Shown here one piece after another: positions 23,741 to 26,319 of a stretch of 26,319 nucleotides of DNA. The stretch covers positions 1-26,319 of the forward strand of contig JBBPYC010000101.1 of the NCBI GenBank assembly GCA_038200275.1, read 5' to 3'. The notes below the pieces were generated by a model. The model searched no databases. It saw only the letters and a list, made by a program, of their open reading frames with translations, and had not been told where the DNA came from. The translations under genes were made by a program, and so were the position numbers. How positions within the stretch are numbered: position 1 is the first letter of the stretch; each line of letters begins with the position of its first letter. The DNA comes from JBBPYC01 sp038200275 (GTDB taxonomy: Bacteria > Pseudomonadota > Gammaproteobacteria > Burkholderiales > Burkholderiaceae_C).

Positions 23741-23797
23741 GTCTAACTCGGCGCTCAAGCGGACGGCTACGCCGCCGCTTAGCTTGGTCCATTAGGC
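23741..23797 (+). other. attC site of cassette 2, right core altered
   Basis: Left core GTCTAAC (23741-23747), inner arms AAGCGG and CCGCTT around ACGGCTACGCCG, right core ATTAGGC (23791-23797). The invariant G at the crossover position of GTTRRRY is A here, which should impair recombination. Confidence 0.8.
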
Positions 23798-23826
23798 AAG
23801 GCTGGACAATATCCTGACAATCGCGA

Positions 23827-24483
23827 ATGACCACCGAAATAGACAAGACCACAACCGCTCGGCTTCTCGCCTGCTTCATTCGGCATTCAGACGAAAAAGG
23901 CTTCATCGATCAGAAGAGCAAAAAGTTCTTCGAGGAACTTGGTCAACTCTTCTCAAATGGAAACGTCCTTGATCGACATCTCTATGAATTAAATGAAGCT
24001 GGATTAATTTACTACGAAGAGGTCGGTGAGGATGGCTTCGCGCCATACATTGGTGCGGGCTGCACCAAGCAGACCGCAACACATCTCGCCGCTCTTCTTG
24101 AAGAGATAGAGAGCGACTTAGTCCATCTGCGGCGTCGCATCAGCGAAATTTTGACGTTCGATCCAGATCGGCTTAAGACTGAAATTTCCGGAGCAGAGAT
24201 TCAGCTAAAGGCCGCTCGCAAGTCCGCAGAAGAGAATAATCTGCTCAATCCATTGCTTAGTCATATCGGGGAAATTGAAAAGCACTTTCAGGCGGTCTCA
24301 TCGGTGGCGGATAAGTATGAAGATGTCTATAAAAGCATCATCCGCCCGGTCCAGCTTGAAGGGGAATCTGGCGTAAAGGCCACGGTTCGTTGGGCCGTCA
24401 TCAGTATCGTCGTGTCAACAGCGATTTCAGTCGCCTTGGGAAACTGGAAGGAATTCGTCGAGCTATTCAAGAAGCTCTGGTAA
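23827..24483 (+). CDS. Cassette 3 protein: winged-helix-like start, helical middle, C-terminal membrane anchor
   Basis: A 218-residue protein I do not recognise. Residues 1-80 (ARLLACFIRHSDEKGFIDQK, then LGQLFSNGNVLDRHLYELNEAGLIYYEEVGEDGFAPYIG) look like a winged-helix unit, with a recognition-type helix then a beta hairpin. Residues 82-175 are highly charged and helical, probably coiled coil (LAALLEEIESDLVHLRRRISEIL; AEIQLKAARKSAEENN; HIGEIEKHFQAVSSVADKYEDVYK). Residues 186-206 (ATVRWAVISIVVSTAISVAL) form one membrane segment, followed by WKEFVELFKKLW. The layout suggests a membrane-tethered sensor or effector rather than a soluble regulator. It begins 35 bases after the cassette 2 crossover, with an attC after it. 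Confidence 0.75.
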   Translation: MTTEIDKTTTARLLACFIRHSDEKGFIDQKSKKFFEELGQLFSNGNVLDRHLYELNEAGLIYYEEVGEDGFAPYIGAGCTKQTATHLAALLEEIESDLVHLRRRISEILTFDPDRLKTEISGAEIQLKAARKSAEENNLLNPLLSHIGEIEKHFQAVSSVADKYEDVYKSIIRPVQLEGESGVKATVRWAVISIVVSTAISVALGNWKEFVELFKKLW

Positions 24484-24525
24484 AGCACCGCGACCCAGAG
24501 ATCAGCCACTCAGCATGAAGGCGTC

Positions 24526-24594
24526 GCCTAACCCTTCAATCAACCGGACATGCCCCGACAAGCCGGGTCATGCCGGTTATCTCAAACGTTAGGC
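24526..24594 (+). other. attC site of cassette 3
   Basis: Left core GCCTAAC (24526-24532), right core GTTAGGC (24588-24594), 69 bp. The arms AACCGG-A-CATG-CCCCG and CGGG-T-CATG-CCGGTT form a long imperfect stem with unpaired bases, as expected of the folded single-strand substrate of IntI. It starts 42 bases after the cassette 3 stop codon. Confidence 0.92.
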
Positions 24595-24618
24595 GAAAAT
24601 AGAATTCAATAAAATATC

Positions 24619-25506
24619 ATGTGGGTAGAGAGCAAACCAAACGAACGAAAGTTCATCACCTATACAGGCCAGTTACCAACCAATCTCTATAGGTATCGAT
24701 CATTGTCACCTGACACCTTTGAGCGAACGGTGGAATTTGAGTTGATTGAGGAGGCGGTTTACCTTGCGGCGCTCAAAGATTTAAATGACCCTGATGAAGG
24801 TCGTTTTATAGTTCAGTTTTCAGGAACAGATGAAGACATATTAAATTACTGGCGGCAAGCAGTTTCCACAACGGAAAACATCACTGATCCTGTCTATCTC
24901 GAAGCAAAGTCGAAAAAGCTATTGGAGGAAGTTAAAAGAGCCTCATACATGGCACCTGACCATGTAATTCAATACATGCGGTATGTTCAATCGCATATAT
25001 TACGCGTCGCTAGCTTCACAACTAATCCCGTCAACTATTCTATGTGGGCAAATTATGCAAAATTTGTTGACGATAACGGGCACTCTATCGATCATGGTGG
25101 CATTTGCATCGAATACCATTGCGACGAAGGATGGCGCTCCGAGACGCTCCATCCAGTCAATTACTCGGATGTCATTCCAGTCTTAAATCCTGTTGATAGA
25201 GATGAGGGGAAACTCGTTGCTACGTTATATGCAAAAGCGATGGAGTGGCATACTGAAGCAGAATGGCGAATAGCGTATGTTCTTCAGGCAATGCCTCCTT
25301 TCGGAAAAAACTTCGATGTTAACGCAAAAATCAAGTTTGAAGGTGCAGTAACTGGTATTATTTTCGGTATTAATACACCACAAACTGCGGTAACTGAAAT
25401 TATCCGTCGGGTCTCTAGCGCACGACCTGGGCTCAGTTACAGGCGTGTCGTTGTGAATCCTGTTACTTATGTACGGAAGCTGATAGACATAGAGAATATA
25501 GTCTAA
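24619..25506 (+). CDS. DUF2971 family protein (cassette 4)
   Basis: A 295-residue protein with the DUF2971 pattern: LYRYRSLS (23-30), YLAALKDLNDPDEGRF (48-63), RVASFTTNPVNYSMWANYA (129-147), GGICIEYH (160-167), AMEWHTEAEWRI (207-218) and a late GAVTGIIFG. The function of the family is not established; it is often seen in accessory and mobile DNA, and the conserved Arg, Asp, His and Glu residues suggest an enzyme. It starts 31 bases after the cassette 3 crossover. Its TAA stop lies inside the left core (GTCTAAC) of its own attC. Codon use is A+T-rich, unlike the chromosomal genes to the left, which indicates acquisition. Confidence 0.82.
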   Translation: MWVESKPNERKFITYTGQLPTNLYRYRSLSPDTFERTVEFELIEEAVYLAALKDLNDPDEGRFIVQFSGTDEDILNYWRQAVSTTENITDPVYLEAKSKKLLEEVKRASYMAPDHVIQYMRYVQSHILRVASFTTNPVNYSMWANYAKFVDDNGHSIDHGGICIEYHCDEGWRSETLHPVNYSDVIPVLNPVDRDEGKLVATLYAKAMEWHTEAEWRIAYVLQAMPPFGKNFDVNAKIKFEGAVTGIIFGINTPQTAVTEIIRRVSSARPGLSYRRVVVNPVTYVRKLIDIENIV

Positions 25507-25558
25507 CCCGGCATTGCAGCCGACCGCCTACGGCGGCGTCTGAATTAGTAAGTTAAGC
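25501..25558 (+). other. attC site of cassette 4
   Basis: Left core GTCTAAC (25501-25507), right core GTTAAGC (25552-25558), 58 bp, with GCCGACCGCC-TAC-GGCGGCGTC as the inner stem. The DUF2971 stop codon is part of the left core. Confidence 0.85.
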
Positions 25559-25591
25559 ATCTCAATCTTTAATCACTGATCAACAAAATTT

Positions 25592-26065
25592 ATGAACATC
25601 GGTGAAATCATCGAAAAATGGTATGCCTTGGCGCGTGGAGACGATGTAGAGCGTGACGATGTCTTCTTTAGATTTGTCGCGCTTTGGGTTGCGTTTAATG
25701 CGCTTTACGCTTCACAAAATTCTGGTGATTACGGCGATTGGGATCAAGTTAGAGCATTCGCAGGCGAACCGGAAATTATCGATCGACATCGACTTCTTTT
25801 GCGTGGTAATGAAAAGTACAAGCGAGCAGTGCTAGTGCTGAAAGAACGGGGTGTCTATGATGTTGCAACCCGAAGACAGCGGACAATTAGTAATGCTGAA
25901 AACCTATCACAAGTGATTAGCTGCATCTATCAAGTACGGTGTAATTTGTTTCATGGCGGGAAAATGCCTGGCAATCCGAGAGACGAAAAATTGGTCCAAG
26001 CAAGCTACGATCTAGCTGCATTACTTCTTGAGCCATTTCTGACAAACCCAGCAATTCGCCAATAA
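25592..26065 (+). CDS. HEPN-like protein with R-x4-H motif (cassette 5)
   Basis: A 157-residue, mostly helical protein. FFRFVALWVAFNALYAS (25-41) and VISCIYQVRCNLFHGGK (108-124) resemble the two core helices of Apea-type HEPN proteins. The motif R116-CNLF-H121 fits the R-x4-6-H signature of HEPN ribonucleases, and a C-terminal helix (KLVQASYDLAALLLEPFLT) completes the bundle. HEPN RNases serve as toxins or antiviral effectors, but many HEPN proteins lack a known target, and no antitoxin is in the same cassette. It starts 40 bases after the cassette 4 crossover; A+T-rich codon use marks it as foreign. Confidence 0.72.
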   Translation: MNIGEIIEKWYALARGDDVERDDVFFRFVALWVAFNALYASQNSGDYGDWDQVRAFAGEPEIIDRHRLLLRGNEKYKRAVLVLKERGVYDVATRRQRTISNAENLSQVISCIYQVRCNLFHGGKMPGNPRDEKLVQASYDLAALLLEPFLTNPAIRQ

Positions 26066-26097
26066 TTAAGAATTTTCGGAGGCAAAATGCGGACAAC

Positions 26098-26111
26098 GCC
26101 TAACTTGGCTA
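26098..26111 (+). other. Left part of an interrupted attC (cassette 5)
   Basis: GCCTAAC (26098-26104) followed by TTGGCTA matches the left arm of cassette 1's attC (GCCTAACTTGGCG). It lies 33 bases after the HEPN-like stop, but no right core GTTRRRY follows within the expected 50-70 bases; insertion-sequence DNA begins instead. Confidence 0.7.
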
Positions 26112-26319
26112 CAGGGACTTCCCAATTAGTCAAACGGCGGTCGAATAGTTTTCTTGCTTTTTGATGACGGTATTGCTTGCAGGGCTGTTCAACGCTGAGA
26201 ATCCCCCTACCTTGATGAGATAGACAGACCTGATGTTGACGCTGACAGACTTGAGGGACGTGGAAGACAGTAGGCGAGGCCAAGGCAGGATGTATGACCT
26301 GCCGCATGTGGTGCTGTGC
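26112..26319 (+). mobile_element. Left end of an ISAs1-type insertion sequence (partial)
   Basis: The presumed left end starts with CAGGGACTTCCCAATTAGTC, consistent with the CAGGG-type ends of this family, and lies where the attC breaks off. A second CAGGGCTGTT at about 26181 could instead be the true end. The element runs off the window, so the other end and the target duplication cannot be seen. Confidence 0.5.
26233..26319 (+). CDS. ISAs1 family transposase, N-terminal fragment (cut by window edge)
   Basis: Twenty-nine codons, MLTLTDLRDVEDSRRGQGRM then YDLPHVVLC, open to the right edge. The pattern 'L-x-x-D-x-R-R-x-x-G-R-x-Y-x-L-x-x-(I/V)-L' is the start of the DDE_Tnp_1-associated domain of ISAs1 (H-repeat) transposases, usually about 370 residues long. 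The fragment is too short to say whether the transposase is intact. Confidence 0.6.
   Translation, partial: MLTLTDLRDVEDSRRGQGRMYDLPHVVLC

Larger units (their letters stand above)
23160..26111 (+). mobile_element. Integron gene-cassette array without integrase (CALIN-like)
   Basis: Five consecutive units in one orientation, each ending in a 57-69 bp site with an RYYYAAC-type left core and a GTTRRRY-type right core with an imperfect stem between them, the hallmarks of attC sites. Crossover points (after the G of GTTRRRY) give cassettes of about 259, 317, 797 and 964 bases, plus a fifth broken by an insertion sequence at about 26112. The DNA is visibly richer in A+T than the flanking chromosome. 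intI would be expected to the left of the first cassette, but the lipase gene is there, so the array lacks a local integrase. The last three cassettes each carry one ORF starting 30-40 bases after the preceding crossover. Confidence 0.85.

Noticed and set aside
26005..26307. Minus-strand open frame over the end of the HEPN-like gene and the IS left end
   Set aside because: It spans the junction between a cassette and an insertion sequence and runs antisense to both.

Overview
The window is high-GC chromosomal DNA from a betaproteobacterium of the order Burkholderiales, most likely Comamonadaceae or a close relative. The pointers are the gene content (a divergent Crp-like regulator/trxB pair beside ftsK-lolA, rpmB-rpmG, a PimC/PimD-like acyl-CoA dehydrogenase pair) and three copies of a short palindromic intergenic repeat with an AGCTAC/GTAGCT core that I associate with Comamonadaceae genomes. 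No rRNA, tRNA or CRISPR array was seen.

Layout: 1-419 is the 5' end of parE (minus strand). 618-3328 is a compact four-gene operon: acyl carrier protein, SGNH transferase, MBOAT acyltransferase and a 42-residue membrane microprotein ending FVYQGY. It matches the DltC, DltD, DltB and DltX roles of the Gram-positive D-alanylation pathway, but there is no DltA-like ligase beside it. 3346-4956 is a gamma-glutamyltransferase family gene without a signal peptide. 5335-6698 is an MFS transporter followed by a small membrane protein. 6794-7652 is a methyltransferase and a truncated VOC-domain remnant. 7668-10867 is ftsK followed by lolA (minus strand). 10991-13447 is a Crp/Fnr regulator diverging from trxB, then rpmB and rpmG. 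13606-14457 is a DMT exporter that converges on a fatty acid desaturase (14806-16020, minus strand) across a two-way terminator. 16219-18338 holds rsmB and purN (minus strand), with yceH diverging from purN. 19092-21443 is a two-gene acyl-CoA dehydrogenase operon closed by a strong terminator. 21619-23046 is a secreted lipase of the Archaeoglobus AFL type.

From about 23160 to the right edge the DNA changes. It becomes A+T-richer and is punctuated by attC recombination sites (GCCTAAC/GTCTAAC ... GTTRRRY pairs 57-69 bp long), all in one orientation. I read this as an integron gene-cassette array with no integrase in view (a CALIN-type cluster). It carries two short cassettes of doubtful coding capacity, then an unknown protein with a winged-helix-like start and a C-terminal membrane anchor, a DUF2971 protein, and a HEPN-like protein with an R-x4-H motif. 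The last attC is broken by an insertion sequence whose transposase start (ISAs1 type) runs off the window.

The two most interesting systems are the Dlt-like envelope acylation operon with its own microprotein in a Gram-negative, and the cassette array of possible defence genes.
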